Assembly: GCA_029433365.1 (NCBI GenBank)
Contig: JAQTHZ010000001.1
Coordinates: 868,001-932,000 of the forward strand
Source: Orbaceae bacterium ESL0721
GTDB lineage: Bacteria; Pseudomonadota; Gammaproteobacteria; Enterobacterales; Orbaceae
Direction of reading: 5' to 3'
DNA: 64,000 nt
A model generated the notes under the pieces. The model saw nothing but the letters and a program-made list of their open reading frames with translations, made no database searches and was not told the DNA's origin. Shown piece after piece: positions 51,610 through 61,656 of this stretch. The position numbers were made by a program, and so were the translations under genes. Positions within the stretch are counted from its first letter, which is position 1. Every line of letters starts with the position of its first letter.

Positions 51610-52581
51610 TTACTTATCTGCTTTTACTCTCCGACCTGATTTTATTGACTTCCCTTGCCAAAAACCTGCTAAGAGTGATCCTGATATGTTGTGCCAAACC
51701 GAGAAAACTGCCGCAGGTAGTGCAGATAGTGCGGAAAAATAGTTGGTGCCAAGTGTTGCTGCTAAGGCTGAATTTTGCATACCGACTTCAAGTGACATGG
51801 TGCGGCAAGTGGATTCATCAAACCCGAGCAGGCGCCCACCCCAATAGCCACCTAATAAGCCAAGTCCATTATGCAGTATCACCGCTATGATGATAGTAAA
51901 ACCGACTTGCGCTATCTGTGACTGACTTGCAGCAACCACAACAGCAATAATTAGAAGAATACAGATCATCGATAAAAGGGGTAAAAAGCGTTCACATTTT
52001 TTAACTAAAGGATTGAGTGTATGGTGGACTATTAACCCTAAAACAATTGGAATTAAGACAATCTGAATAATATGCATCAGCATACTCCAGACCGGAACTT
52101 CAACTGCTGCGCCCACTAAATAGTAGGTTAAAAGTGGCGTCATCACCACGCCAACTAATGTTGAAACAGACGAGATTGTTACTGATAGTGCAACATCCCC
52201 TTTCGCTAAATAGATCATCACATTAGAGGCTGTCCCACTTGCAACACTCCCAACAAGTACCATACCAACTAACAGCTCTGGGCGCATAGTAAAGAGTTTA
52301 GCCAATAAAAGCGCCGAGAGTGGCATCACAATATAGTGTAATAACGTACAGACAATGACCGCTTTTGGTTTGGTGATCACCCGTTTAAAATCATCAATAC
52401 TGAGCGTTACACCCATGGTGAACATAATAAACATTAAAAGATGCGATGTTTGCGAACGGATCGGTAAAAAAAAGTCTGGTAAGAGGTAAGCGATAGTGGC
52501 ACAAAGTATTGCCCATAGTGGAAATAGACGGGTCAAATTGATAAGGGATTGCACAAAAAGTTGATTAAATCGTTGAGCCAT
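51610..52581 (-). CDS. Bile acid:sodium symporter family transporter, PanS-like
   Basis: A 323-residue BASS-family protein with about nine membrane segments. [43 protein letters not shown] (quoted in part), [18 protein letters not shown] and [16 protein letters not shown] are family motifs; the GTASN and EVGMQNS segments form the sodium and substrate cavity. It resembles the ketopantoate/pantothenate-type BASS members, but substrate assignment is not secure. A reverse TGTTTTAGGG word at 52036 encodes VLG within it. Upstream is yjjV on the same strand. Confidence 0.87.
   Translation of the reverse strand: MAQRFNQLFVQSLINLTRLFPLWAILCATIAYLLPDFFLPIRSQTSHLLMFIMFTMGVTLSIDDFKRVITKPKAVIVCTLLHYIVMPLSALLLAKLFTMRPELLVGMVLVGSVASGTASNVMIYLAKGDVALSVTISSVSTLVGVVMTPLLTYYLVGAAVEVPVWSMLMHIIQIVLIPIVLGLIVHHTLNPLVKKCERFLPLLSMICILLIIAVVVAASQSQIAQVGFTIIIAVILHNGLGLLGGYWGGRLLGFDESTCRTMSLEVGMQNSALAATLGTNYFSALSALPAAVFSVWHNISGSLLAGFWQGKSIKSGRRVKADK
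52036..52045 (-). repeat. Dispersed TGTTTTAGGG word inside the BASS transporter gene
   Basis: Exact core on the minus strand followed by TTAATA, matching the extended consensus; encodes IVLGL. Confidence 0.72.
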
Positions 52582-52641
52582 AGGAACCTACTAAATGTAG
52601 AATAAAAAAATAACTTGATAATTATTATATGGTTATTTTAG

Positions 52642-53457
52642 TTATGGATGGGATAGAACCATTTTATTGATTCTACCAAATAGCGTCAAGGTATTTGTTA
52701 GAATCTGCTCGCTGATCTCTGCTGCCGTTTCGCTACGCAGTTCGGTCAAAATTTTAAAGATCAGCACAATATTTTCGGGGCGATTTGGTCTACTCTGTTC
52801 GCCATTTAGTGGCATATCTGGGGCATCGGTCTCTAAGAGTAGCGAAGTTAATGGCAAGCGCGCTATCGCGTTTCGCGTCTTTTGTGCTCGAGGGTAGCTA
52901 ATCACCCCACCAACGCCAATATAGTAGCCCAGTTTTACAAACTGCATCGCCTGCTCATAACTCCCCGAAAAACCATGAAGAACCCCACGACAGGGTAGAT
53001 TGGCTTGTCGCAGCTCATGGTGGATAACATCTGCCGCTTTACGTGAGTGAATCAGAAGTGGAAGATCAAACCGTTTCGCCAACTTAAGCTGCTCACGGAA
53101 AAAATAGCACTGCTTCTGCCATTTGGTTGCAATCTCCTCTTGATTATCGAGGTTAGCAAAAATAAAACGATCTAACCCCACCTCACCAATCGCCACCAGT
53201 TTATCTGGCTTAGCTGCCAGCTTTTCGGTCAAAATCTGTAGATCTTCTTCACTATGCTTATAGATCGGATGTAACCCAAGGGCGGCATAGATTGGTTGAT
53301 ACCGGTTAGCCAGATCAAGTATAGTTGAGAAGCGATCAGCTGTAATGGCAGGTATGATCAACCCGCGAATATCCGCCGCTTTGATGCGATCGATCGACGC
53401 TTTAATATGATCTGTAAAAATAGGAAAATCAAAATGGCAATGGGTATCAATAAACAT
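52642..53457 (-). CDS. yjjV: TatD-family metal-dependent hydrolase YjjV
   Basis: A 271-residue TIM-barrel metallohydrolase. Metal ligands are visible: HCHFDF at the N-terminus, VAIGEVGLDRF (Glu) near residue 97, LLIHSRKAADV, GVLHGFSGSYEQA and LLLETDAPDMPLNG. The sequence follows E. coli YjjV (259) more closely than TatD or YcfH (for example VGGVISYPRAQKTRNAIARL). Relatives are DNases or quality-control hydrolases; the exact substrate is unknown. It starts 11 bp after the recC stop and is probably cotranscribed with it. Confidence 0.92.
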   Translation of the reverse strand: MFIDTHCHFDFPIFTDHIKASIDRIKAADIRGLIIPAITADRFSTILDLANRYQPIYAALGLHPIYKHSEEDLQILTEKLAAKPDKLVAIGEVGLDRFIFANLDNQEEIATKWQKQCYFFREQLKLAKRFDLPLLIHSRKAADVIHHELRQANLPCRGVLHGFSGSYEQAMQFVKLGYYIGVGGVISYPRAQKTRNAIARLPLTSLLLETDAPDMPLNGEQSRPNRPENIVLIFKILTELRSETAAEISEQILTNTLTLFGRINKMVLSHP

Positions 53458-53468
53458 TATCTATCCCC

Positions 53469-56400
53469 TCACAATGTAACACCTTTATAGGCTTTTTGAT
53501 GACGTAAAATAGGTAACAGAAAACGTGCCGCAGCGCTAGTTATCTGCTTAACCAGCTCTGGCGTTAAAACAGGGTAGAGCCGGTTATAGTACTCATCACA
53601 CTCACTTATCTTATTAAAACTACTCTGTTTAAAACCATCTTGCCAACTGTTAACCAGCTTAGCATCAGCTTTTGGCGACTCTTCGATATTACCAGTCTCT
53701 TCACTATATGCACTATTTAACCACTGCCATGCTGCTTGTAGAGGAAAGAGTAGCGGTTGATTGACACCTTGCAGATAACCGGTAACCAGCGTCGTTAATA
53801 GCGCTGTTGCCTCCGCTGCATCAATCTTGAAAAAGCGCCATTCACTCTCATCACGCCCATATATTCGGCTCTGATGTAAGCTTTTATCTGGATTTAATTG
53901 TGTATAGATGAGATGATCAATCCAGAGACTCATCCCATCATAGATAGAGAGTTTCGACGGTTTCCACTGTAAGATTCCATCTGCTTGCACACCACTTAAC
54001 CAACCTTGCAACTGGCAAGATTGCACTGTTAGGGGATTTGTTGAATTAGCATCTGTTAACGCTGTAAAAGTAAGGGTTAAGTTAACCTCTTGCACTGTTT
54101 GCGTTTGGCGCTCTTGATTCACTCTATCGGCCAACTGCTGCATCAACTCAAACTGCTTATCGTAGATGATCTCACCAAATGCGCCGTCTGGTAACTCACC
54201 ACTTAGTTGTAGACGTTTATAGAGTGCCGCCCGCTTCTCGTCTAAAGATAAAGAGAGTGCATAATCTGTCACTGTTGGCTCAATTAACTGTTGTAAAATC
54301 GATCTATTAAGTTGATACCGTTTAAGATCATCTAAGGTGAAATTTTCTGAATCTGGTAGCGTCTCATCCAGATGATCAAGATAGTAGTGTAAACGGTGTT
54401 GTAAAAAGTAGCGGATCGAGTGGCGATAGAACCGTTTTAGATCATCAATATCGATCTTATCAATTACCGTTGGGGGAAGATCGGCAATAAAAGGGTGCAA
54501 TTTACCCTGTTTCGCTGCCGCAGGTAGCCACTCAGCGGCATAACTTTTTGGATCATTAAGGTAATTTTCTGGATTGAATGGTGTGCGAGAGTGGTTAATT
54601 TTAAGGAAATTAAAAGCAGTTCCCTTCTCGGTAGCGAGGTTATCATCTGTTTTGTCAGATCTTATATTACTCTTTTGATCCTGACAAACAGTATAGTTTT
54701 GGGCAATATATTCCCACAACTCATCAACCAACACTGAAGGGTAACGTTCACTGTTATCTTTAATATCACGCCCAATATAGCTGATGTAAAGCCGCTCTTG
54801 CGCGGCTAATATCGCCTCTAAAAAGAGGTAACGGTCATCATTACGGCGACTACGATCACCGCGCCGGCTATGAAAAGCGATAAGATCAAAATCAAGCGGT
54901 AATAACGTTCTTGGGTAGGTACCATCATTCATTCCCAACAGGCAGACAACCTTAAAGGGGATGGATCGCATTGGCATCATGGTACAAAAATTGATTTTAC
55001 CAGTTAAAAAGTTGTGCGCTAATTGGCGATCTTCTAGCCGTGACTGCATTGCACTAAGTAGAATCGCGATGGAGATAGGTTCATCAATTACGTTTGCTGC
55101 GGTTAGTAACTTCTGCCACTCCTCCTTAATTAGTTGAAAAATCGCCTCGTTTTGATCGGTTGCAACAAAAAAGTCATCGCAGAGTTGCGCGCAGTAATCT
55201 TGCCACTCGGCAGCGCTTTTAGGTTCACTTAAAATGGTGAACCAGCGGCGCACTGTGGTTAGGAATTCAGCGAGTTGCCCAATTAGCTCAGCATCGAGTC
55301 CAGTCGCGCCGTTATAGGGTAAGATCTGCTGCCAGATCCCCTGCTCAGAATCGATCAGATAACCTAACAGTAACCGCTCCAGCCCAAATAGCCAACTGTG
55401 CGCATCTGCTAATCCAAAACGGATCCCTGACTCAATAATCCAAGTTCGTAACAGCGTTAATTGTGACTCTGTGATGGCAAATTTTTCGGCTATCGCTGGG
55501 ATCTCAAGTAGATTAAAGAGATCTTCAGTTGTGAAACGGCTATCAGGGAAATCTAAAATAGCAAAAAATCCCTGCACAATTGGATCGATAGTACGCGCCT
55601 TCTGATCTGAAATGGTATACGGCAGATATCGCCTACTGCTGTTTGCAAAAGCGTCACTATTACCAAACACGGCCTGAATATAGGGGACATAACGGTCAAT
55701 ATCTGACACCATCACCACACAGTCGCGGAGTTCCAGATCTGGATTGTGATCAAACAGCGAGAGCAGGTAGTCATGCAGAACCTCAACTTCACGCTGTTCA
55801 CTGTGGCAGATGTGAAAAGATATTGAGTTATCATCGACCGATACTGTTCGTTTTTGCGCTTCATCGCGGTAGAGATCTAAAATATCTTGCTGGATGGTGT
55901 GGAGCAGATTAGTAGACTCATAATCGGCAAAGAGTTCAATATCCCGTTTATTATCAAAATCCTGTAGTAAAAAGAGGTTATCCCGCCCCAATTTCCCCCA
56001 TGAGGTCAAAAGCGGATTAGGGATCTTATCCGCCCCCTCTACCGCAGTTAACTGCTTCTCAATAATATCGCCCCAGTACCAGCGACAAGGATTATTAAAC
56101 ATCAGGTGGATATCAATATGTTGACCAAGGGCGTAGAGTAGTTCGAGATAGATTGGTGGCAGCGAGACAATACCGAAAATAAAAATCCGGTTAGGCAGCG
56201 TTTTTAAGCAAGAGGGATCAAAATTGGGATCAGCTAATTTTGCGCTCATCTGTTTATAGAGGCTATTTCGGTGATATTGGGCATTACTTTTAATAATCTC
56301 TCGCCACAGCTCCGCTTGCCACTGTTCCGCCGTGTGTCTATTGAGTGCAGGAACGCGCTCCCCCGCCTCCCACTCCGCAATCCAGTCCGGACGATAGACT

Positions 56401-56885
56401 AAATATTGGTCGAATAACCGCGCAATCCGAACCGCTAACTGATAGATACGGATCTGTTTAATCTCATCACTATTGTTCTTACTATCAATAAACTTATTAT
56501 CAATTGACTTACTATTAACAGAAACACTATTACTAGACTCACCATTAATATAGTGGTTAAGCGGACGGAATTCAGGTCGATCTAGCAGTGTTGGCAGGAG
56601 AGAGAAGATCTGCCATGTCATCGACTCCATATTATCGGTTATGGGTGCATTGGGCAGTAGTAGTTGACTGAGCTGTTGAATAAATTGATTGGGAAAAGGG
56701 AAGGCAATATTTGCCGCGATATTGAGATCATTAGCTAATGCAATCTGGAGCCACTGCGCCATCCCTTGGCTCTGAACCAAGATAACTTCAGGCATAAAGA
56801 TATCACTCAAAGGATCGCGTCTTATCAACTCACTAACGAGTGATTCGAGAAGGTCGACCTGATTTGAGTGATAGATAGTAAACAT
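53469..56885 (-). CDS. recC: Exodeoxyribonuclease V gamma subunit RecC
   Basis: Subunit of RecBCD, the DNA-end-processing enzyme that recognises Chi. At 1138 residues it is near E. coli RecC (1122). Its start FTIYHSNQVDLLESLVSEL, VILVQSQGMAQWLQIALAN, HSRRGDRSRRNDDRYLFLEAI (quoted in part) and RLYISYIGRDIKDNSERYPS are RecC motifs. A Ser/Asn/Asp-rich stretch around residues 110-140 (NSVSVNSKSIDNKFIDSKNN) coincides with a 15-bp, six-unit tandem repeat and accounts for the extra length. recB and recD are not adjacent; yjjV follows. Confidence 0.96.
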   Translation of the reverse strand: MFTIYHSNQVDLLESLVSELIRRDPLSDIFMPEVILVQSQGMAQWLQIALANDLNIAANIAFPFPNQFIQQLSQLLLPNAPITDNMESMTWQIFSLLPTLLDRPEFRPLNHYINGESSNSVSVNSKSIDNKFIDSKNNSDEIKQIRIYQLAVRIARLFDQYLVYRPDWIAEWEAGERVPALNRHTAEQWQAELWREIIKSNAQYHRNSLYKQMSAKLADPNFDPSCLKTLPNRIFIFGIVSLPPIYLELLYALGQHIDIHLMFNNPCRWYWGDIIEKQLTAVEGADKIPNPLLTSWGKLGRDNLFLLQDFDNKRDIELFADYESTNLLHTIQQDILDLYRDEAQKRTVSVDDNSISFHICHSEQREVEVLHDYLLSLFDHNPDLELRDCVVMVSDIDRYVPYIQAVFGNSDAFANSSRRYLPYTISDQKARTIDPIVQGFFAILDFPDSRFTTEDLFNLLEIPAIAEKFAITESQLTLLRTWIIESGIRFGLADAHSWLFGLERLLLGYLIDSEQGIWQQILPYNGATGLDAELIGQLAEFLTTVRRWFTILSEPKSAAEWQDYCAQLCDDFFVATDQNEAIFQLIKEEWQKLLTAANVIDEPISIAILLSAMQSRLEDRQLAHNFLTGKINFCTMMPMRSIPFKVVCLLGMNDGTYPRTLLPLDFDLIAFHSRRGDRSRRNDDRYLFLEAILAAQERLYISYIGRDIKDNSERYPSVLVDELWEYIAQNYTVCQDQKSNIRSDKTDDNLATEKGTAFNFLKINHSRTPFNPENYLNDPKSYAAEWLPAAAKQGKLHPFIADLPPTVIDKIDIDDLKRFYRHSIRYFLQHRLHYYLDHLDETLPDSENFTLDDLKRYQLNRSILQQLIEPTVTDYALSLSLDEKRAALYKRLQLSGELPDGAFGEIIYDKQFELMQQLADRVNQERQTQTVQEVNLTLTFTALTDANSTNPLTVQSCQLQGWLSGVQADGILQWKPSKLSIYDGMSLWIDHLIYTQLNPDKSLHQSRIYGRDESEWRFFKIDAAEATALLTTLVTGYLQGVNQPLLFPLQAAWQWLNSAYSEETGNIEESPKADAKLVNSWQDGFKQSSFNKISECDEYYNRLYPVLTPELVKQITSAAARFLLPILRHQKAYKGVTL
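56466..56555. repeat. 15-bp tandem repeat inside recC, six units
   Basis: Plus-strand units from 56466: ATCACTATTGTTCTT, ACTATCAATAAACTT, ATTATCAATTGACTT, ACTATTAACAGAAAC, ACTATTACTAGACTC, ACCATTAATATAGTG. Decayed but in register; the frame is kept. Confidence 0.8.
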
Positions 56886-56989
56886 AATGGTTAATCTGTC
56901 ATTGTGAAATAGTTGTAATGCTGTTGTTAACTACTCAATAACACCTTTAGCAGCTGTTTTTAATAACACTGTTGTTTTTTAATAACATG

Positions 56990-59008
56990 TTATGAGATCC
57001 GCATCCCCGGTTTTGCGCCGCTGTCAGGTGATAAGAGGTAGATCCCCCCATCATCTGACTTGCCACTGGCACAAAGCACCATCCCTTCAGAAATACCAAA
57101 ACGCATTTTGCGCGGTGCTAAATTGGCGACCATGACAGTCAATCGTCCAATTAATGTTTTAGGGTTGGGGTAGTACTGTTTAATGCCAGAGAAGACATTA
57201 CGTGTCTCATCACCAATATCTAAAGTTAACTGCAACAACTTATCAGAACCTTCAACGACTGTCGCATCTTTAATAAGTGCCACGCGCATATCAACTTTGG
57301 CAAACTGATCAAAATTGATGGTTTCAGCAATTGGTTCGGCGGTTTTTGTTTGTTGGGCTGTCTGCTCTTTTGACTCTTCAATCATCGCGGTAATTTTATC
57401 CATATCAATACGGTTAAATAGGGCTTTAAAACTGTTTATTGTGTGATTTAAAAGCGGTTTATCAATGGTATTCCACTCAAGTGGGCTGTTTAAAAATGCC
57501 TCTGTCCGTTCGGCTAATGACGGCACAATTGGCTTTAAGTAGATCATCAAGATACGAAATAGGTTAATCCCCATTGAGCAGATAGCTTGTAACGCCTGCT
57601 CTTGACCCTCTTGCTTGGCAACAACCCACGGCGCTTTTTCATCTATATAGCGGTTAGCGTCATCAGCAAGTGCCATGATCTCGCGCACCGCTTTTCCTGA
57701 TTCACGCGCCTCAAAATAGCTGGCAATCGTCGACGCTTTAGCGACAAATTGATGGTAAAGATCAGGATCTGCTAGGGTTGCTGACAATTTGCCAGCAAAA
57801 CGTTTATTAATAAATCCAGCACAGCGTGATGCGATATTGACCACTTTATTGACCAGATCACTATTTACCCGCTGCACAAAATCCTCAAGGTTAAGATCGA
57901 TATCATCAATATGTGGTGATAATTTGGCCGCATAGTAGTAACGGAGGCAGTCAGCATCAAGGTGTTTTAAGTAGGTGGCGGCTTGAATAAAGGTGCCGCG
58001 CGATTTAGACATTTTGGCGCCATCAACCGTCACATAACCGTGAACAAAGATGTTGCTTGGTTTACGATGCTCGCTCCCCTCAAGCATGGCAGGCCAAAAT
58101 AGGCTATGAAAATAGACAATATCTTTACCGATAAAGTGGTAGAGTTCGGTTGCTGAATCTTTCTGCCAAAATTGGTCAAACAGCGCCTCTTTTTGATGTT
58201 TATGGCAGTAGTTAAGGAACGATCCCATATAACCAATAGGGGCATCTAACCAGACATAGAAATATTTACCCGGTGCATCAGGGATCTCAAAACCAAAGTA
58301 AGGGGCGTCACGGCTAATATCCCAAGGCTGCAAGCCAGCGGCAAACCACTCCTGCATCTTATTGGCAACCTGATCTTGCAAGGTTCCAGAGCGGATCCAC
58401 TCTTGTAACATAGATGAGAAAGAGGGGAGATCAAAAAAGAAGTGCTGTGAATCTTTCATAATCGGCGTAGCGCCAGAGACCACCGATTTAGGATTAATCA
58501 GTTCCGTCGTATTATAGGTAGCACCACACACTTCACAGTTATCACCATATTGATCGGGTGATTTACAACGCGGGCAACTCCCTTTAACAAAACGGTCGGG
58601 TAGGAACATCTCTTTTTCTGGATCGAACAGTTGCGAGATGGTTTTACTCTTAATATAACCGTTATTTTTAAGTCGCGTATAGATCGCTTCAGAGAGTTCA
58701 CGATTTTCAGGGCTATGGGTTGAGTGGTAGTTATCATAGCTAATATTAAAACCGGCAAAATCGCGCTGATGTTCAAACTGCATATTACCAATCATCTCTT
58801 CTGGCGTTATCCCTAACTGCTGCGCTTTTAGCATGATTGGCGTGCCGTGGGCATCATCGGCACAGATAAAATAGATCTCATTACCGCGCATACGTTGATA
58901 ACGGACCCAGATATCGGCTTGAATATGTTCAAGCATGTGACCTAAATGGATCGAACCATTAGCATAAGGGAGTGCGCAGGTGACCAGAATTTTACGTTGA
59001 GTTGTCAT
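56990..59008 (-). CDS. metG: Methionyl-tRNA synthetase
   Basis: Charges tRNA-Met in the cytoplasm. At 672 residues it is the dimeric E. coli type (677). The class I HIGH-like motif [10 protein letters not shown], the zinc-binding [18 protein letters not shown] and [10 protein letters not shown] are present. The C-terminal EMAP-like tRNA-binding/dimerisation domain starts near [13 protein letters not shown]. It is divergent from mrp, the same arrangement as in E. coli. A TGTTTTAGGG word at 57155 encodes NPKT in the minus frame of its C-terminal domain. Confidence 0.98.
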   Translation of the reverse strand: MTTQRKILVTCALPYANGSIHLGHMLEHIQADIWVRYQRMRGNEIYFICADDAHGTPIMLKAQQLGITPEEMIGNMQFEHQRDFAGFNISYDNYHSTHSPENRELSEAIYTRLKNNGYIKSKTISQLFDPEKEMFLPDRFVKGSCPRCKSPDQYGDNCEVCGATYNTTELINPKSVVSGATPIMKDSQHFFFDLPSFSSMLQEWIRSGTLQDQVANKMQEWFAAGLQPWDISRDAPYFGFEIPDAPGKYFYVWLDAPIGYMGSFLNYCHKHQKEALFDQFWQKDSATELYHFIGKDIVYFHSLFWPAMLEGSEHRKPSNIFVHGYVTVDGAKMSKSRGTFIQAATYLKHLDADCLRYYYAAKLSPHIDDIDLNLEDFVQRVNSDLVNKVVNIASRCAGFINKRFAGKLSATLADPDLYHQFVAKASTIASYFEARESGKAVREIMALADDANRYIDEKAPWVVAKQEGQEQALQAICSMGINLFRILMIYLKPIVPSLAERTEAFLNSPLEWNTIDKPLLNHTINSFKALFNRIDMDKITAMIEESKEQTAQQTKTAEPIAETINFDQFAKVDMRVALIKDATVVEGSDKLLQLTLDIGDETRNVFSGIKQYYPNPKTLIGRLTVMVANLAPRKMRFGISEGMVLCASGKSDDGGIYLLSPDSGAKPGMRIS
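57155..57164 (+). repeat. Dispersed TGTTTTAGGG word inside metG
   Basis: Exact core preceded by TAA and followed by TTGGGG; on the coding strand it encodes NPKT. Confidence 0.72.
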
Positions 59009-59254
59009 GTTAATTGCTTACCTTTGAATGCAGATTATTTATGCTATCGCCACAAGCTACTGCTATATAATCACCTCTGTTATTTATTAATTAACGAAAA
59101 ATGCTCATTAACAAAAAAGAGTAATTAACAGTAAAGATGCATGATTATAGTGGGGATATTGTTGCGGAAATAGTACATCAAACATGGGATTATCACCAGA
59201 TTTATGCCATAATTTATTCAAAATAAAAACGTAAAAAGAGAGTTAAACATTAAA

Positions 59255-60346
59255 ATGGAAGCAAAAATGGATCGACAGATCGAGATTCAGAGAGTACTTA
59301 AACAGTTTACCCACCCTACCCTGAAAGATGATTTAATTACCCTTGGTGCTGTTAAAAGATGCACACTTGAACAGGGGATTTTGACTATCTCGCTCATGAT
59401 GCCGTTTGTTTGGCAAACTCCTTTTTTACAACTTAAGCAACTTCTAACTCCGCAGCTCCTCCAATTCGAAGAGATTAATCAGGTTAAATGGGATTTAACT
59501 TATGATATTGCCACGTTAAAACGGGCTAACAGCCAGCACGCAATCCCCCATATCAAAAATATCATTTCGGTAAGCTCAGGGAAGGGCGGCGTGGGTAAAT
59601 CCTCTACCGCAGTCAATATCGCTTTAGCGCTACAAAAAGAGGGGGCTAAAGTTGGTATTTTAGATGCAGATATCTACGGACCCTCGATCCCGATGATGCT
59701 CGGTACCGAAAATCAACACCCCTTAACCCCTGATAATCGCCATATGTCGCCCATTATGGCTTATGGGCTAGCAACCAACTCAATCGGTTATCTAGTTGAG
59801 CAAGATGGTGCCATGGTCTGGCGTGGTCCCATGGCAAGTAAAGCGTTATTGCAGATTTTAGAGGATACTTTATGGCCTGATCTCGACTATCTGGTTATTG
59901 ATATGCCACCTGGTACGGGTGATATACAGTTAACTTTGGCACAAAGTACCCCATTAACTGCCGCCGTAATTGTTACCACACCGCAAGATATTGCGCTAAT
60001 TGATGCCAAAAAAGGGATCACCATGTTTAACAAGGTCAACATCCCTACAATCGGTATTATTGAGAATATGAGCTACCACATCTGTGAAAATTGTGGTCAC
60101 CATGAGGCGATTTTTGGCACAGGTGGCGCTCGGCAGTTAGCCAACAAATATGCGACAAAACTGTTGGGGCAAATACCGCTCCACCGCAGATTACGTCAAG
60201 ATTTAGATCGCGGTCAACCAACAGTTGTAAGTGAGCCTGATGGCGAATTTAGTCAGATCTACTGCGACATTGCTGATCAGATTGCCTCAGAGCTCTACTG
60301 GCAGGGTGAAAAGATTCTACCTGATATTCTATTCAAAAGTGTGTAG
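59255..60346 (+). CDS. apbC: Iron-sulfur cluster carrier protein Mrp/ApbC
   Basis: P-loop NTPase that binds and transfers [4Fe-4S] clusters. It is 363 residues (E. coli 369). An N-terminal MIP18/DUF59-type domain (residues about 8-85) precedes the deviant Walker A SSGKGGVGKSSTAVNIAL near 107, DADIYGPSIPMMLG, DYLVIDMPPGTGD and the cluster-ligating CENCGHHE (CxxC). ATG 59255 is used here; the ATG at 59267 has the better ribosome site (GGAAG) and may be the real start. Divergent from metG. Confidence 0.95.
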   Translation: MEAKMDRQIEIQRVLKQFTHPTLKDDLITLGAVKRCTLEQGILTISLMMPFVWQTPFLQLKQLLTPQLLQFEEINQVKWDLTYDIATLKRANSQHAIPHIKNIISVSSGKGGVGKSSTAVNIALALQKEGAKVGILDADIYGPSIPMMLGTENQHPLTPDNRHMSPIMAYGLATNSIGYLVEQDGAMVWRGPMASKALLQILEDTLWPDLDYLVIDMPPGTGDIQLTLAQSTPLTAAVIVTTPQDIALIDAKKGITMFNKVNIPTIGIIENMSYHICENCGHHEAIFGTGGARQLANKYATKLLGQIPLHRRLRQDLDRGQPTVVSEPDGEFSQIYCDIADQIASELYWQGEKILPDILFKSV

Positions 60347-60394
60347 CTAAAATGGAAAAGCCACAATAGGTAAAAAGACTAGGATATTGATACT

Positions 60395-61603
60395 ATGCTC
60401 ATCTCTCGATGTTTTTTAATAATAATTTTTGCTTTAGGGTTGATGCCAACCTTATTGCATGCTGATGATACAGCGCAGTTAAAATCGATACGCAGATCGA
60501 TTCAAGAGCAGGAGAGTAAACTGACTGCGCAGCGTGATCAGCGGGCAAAATTGCTCGAGTCATTGAAAAACCAAGAGACCGCTATTGCCGAACTCTCAGC
60601 CTCAATCGACAAAAATAGTCTACTACTAAAAAAATTTGAGGGAGAGATCAAAACCTTAATTAAACAGATCACGCTCTTACAAAGCAAACAGTTACAACAA
60701 CGTACCGCTTTGGCTAAGCAGCTAGAGGCGGCTTTTAAGTTGGGTAAAACAACGGGGCTGGATCTCATTTTTTCTGGGGTAAAAAGTGAACGTAATGAGC
60801 GGATTATCACCTATTATGGCTACATAAATGAGGCTCGAGAGACGCAGATTAATGATCTCAAAGAGACGCAGTTACAGCTAAATGAGAAAAAAACGACATT
60901 AGAGAGCCGGCGAACCAAACAGAAAACGGTACAAGATAGACAGCAGAAAGAGCAGGCGGGACTTGAAAAGAGCCGACAAGATCGCCAGAAAACCATCGCC
61001 GCTTTAGAGTCATCAATGCAAGCCAACCAGTTAAAACTGAGTGAACTGCGCAGTAATGAACGTAAACTACAGGCACAAATTGCCAAAGCTGAAAAAGAGA
61101 GCCGACGCCTAACCCGAGAAGAGATCAAACGGGCAAAATTAATTAAAGATAAGCAGAAAAGCAGTAACTACACACCTAATGCCGATGAGCGATCTTTAAT
61201 GGCGCGGGTAAGTGGCATCGGCAAGCCACAAAAGCAGTTTAATTGGCCGGTATCAGGCACTCTGCTGCACCGCTTTAATGAACCATTACAGGGTGAATTA
61301 CGTTGGAAAGGGCTTGTGATAAATGCCAAAGATGGCACCCCAGTTAAAGCGATAACCAATGGGCGCGTCATCTTGGCGAGTTGGTTGCAGGGGTATGGAT
61401 TTATTGTCGCTTTAGAGCATGGTAAAAATGATATGAGTCTATATGGTTATAACCAACGTCTATTAGTCAATGTTGGTGACACCGTTGAAGCAGGTCAACC
61501 CATCGCTTTAGTAGGCGCAAGTGGCGGGCAGAGCGCACCCGCACTCTATTTTGAGATTCGCCGTGATGGCAAAGCATTAGATCCCAGTGCATGGCTAAAG
61601 TAG
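60395..61603 (+). CDS. envC: Murein hydrolase activator EnvC
   Basis: Periplasmic divisome protein that FtsEX uses to activate the amidases AmiA and AmiB. It is 402 residues (E. coli 419). The signal peptide ends near LLHADDTAQLK, with cleavage after HA around residue 23. A long charged coiled coil (about 25-265) and a C-terminal LytM domain (WPVSGTLLHRFNEPLQGELR onward) follow. The LytM metal ligands are missing: LRWKGLVI, LYGYN and ALYFEIR replace the catalytic His/Asp motifs, as in true EnvC, so it is an activator and not an enzyme. It precedes yibQ as in E. coli; gpmM is not here. Confidence 0.96.
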   Translation: MLISRCFLIIIFALGLMPTLLHADDTAQLKSIRRSIQEQESKLTAQRDQRAKLLESLKNQETAIAELSASIDKNSLLLKKFEGEIKTLIKQITLLQSKQLQQRTALAKQLEAAFKLGKTTGLDLIFSGVKSERNERIITYYGYINEARETQINDLKETQLQLNEKKTTLESRRTKQKTVQDRQQKEQAGLEKSRQDRQKTIAALESSMQANQLKLSELRSNERKLQAQIAKAEKESRRLTREEIKRAKLIKDKQKSSNYTPNADERSLMARVSGIGKPQKQFNWPVSGTLLHRFNEPLQGELRWKGLVINAKDGTPVKAITNGRVILASWLQGYGFIVALEHGKNDMSLYGYNQRLLVNVGDTVEAGQPIALVGASGGQSAPALYFEIRRDGKALDPSAWLK

Positions 61604-61656
61604 TACCAATGATAAAAGAGAAGAGATAGTTATTTACAGAAGAGACAGTTATTTAC

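Noticed and set aside
55643-55912. 89-codon plus-strand ORF inside recC
   Set aside because: Antisense to RecC coding sequence, composition follows the complementary codons, no start signal.
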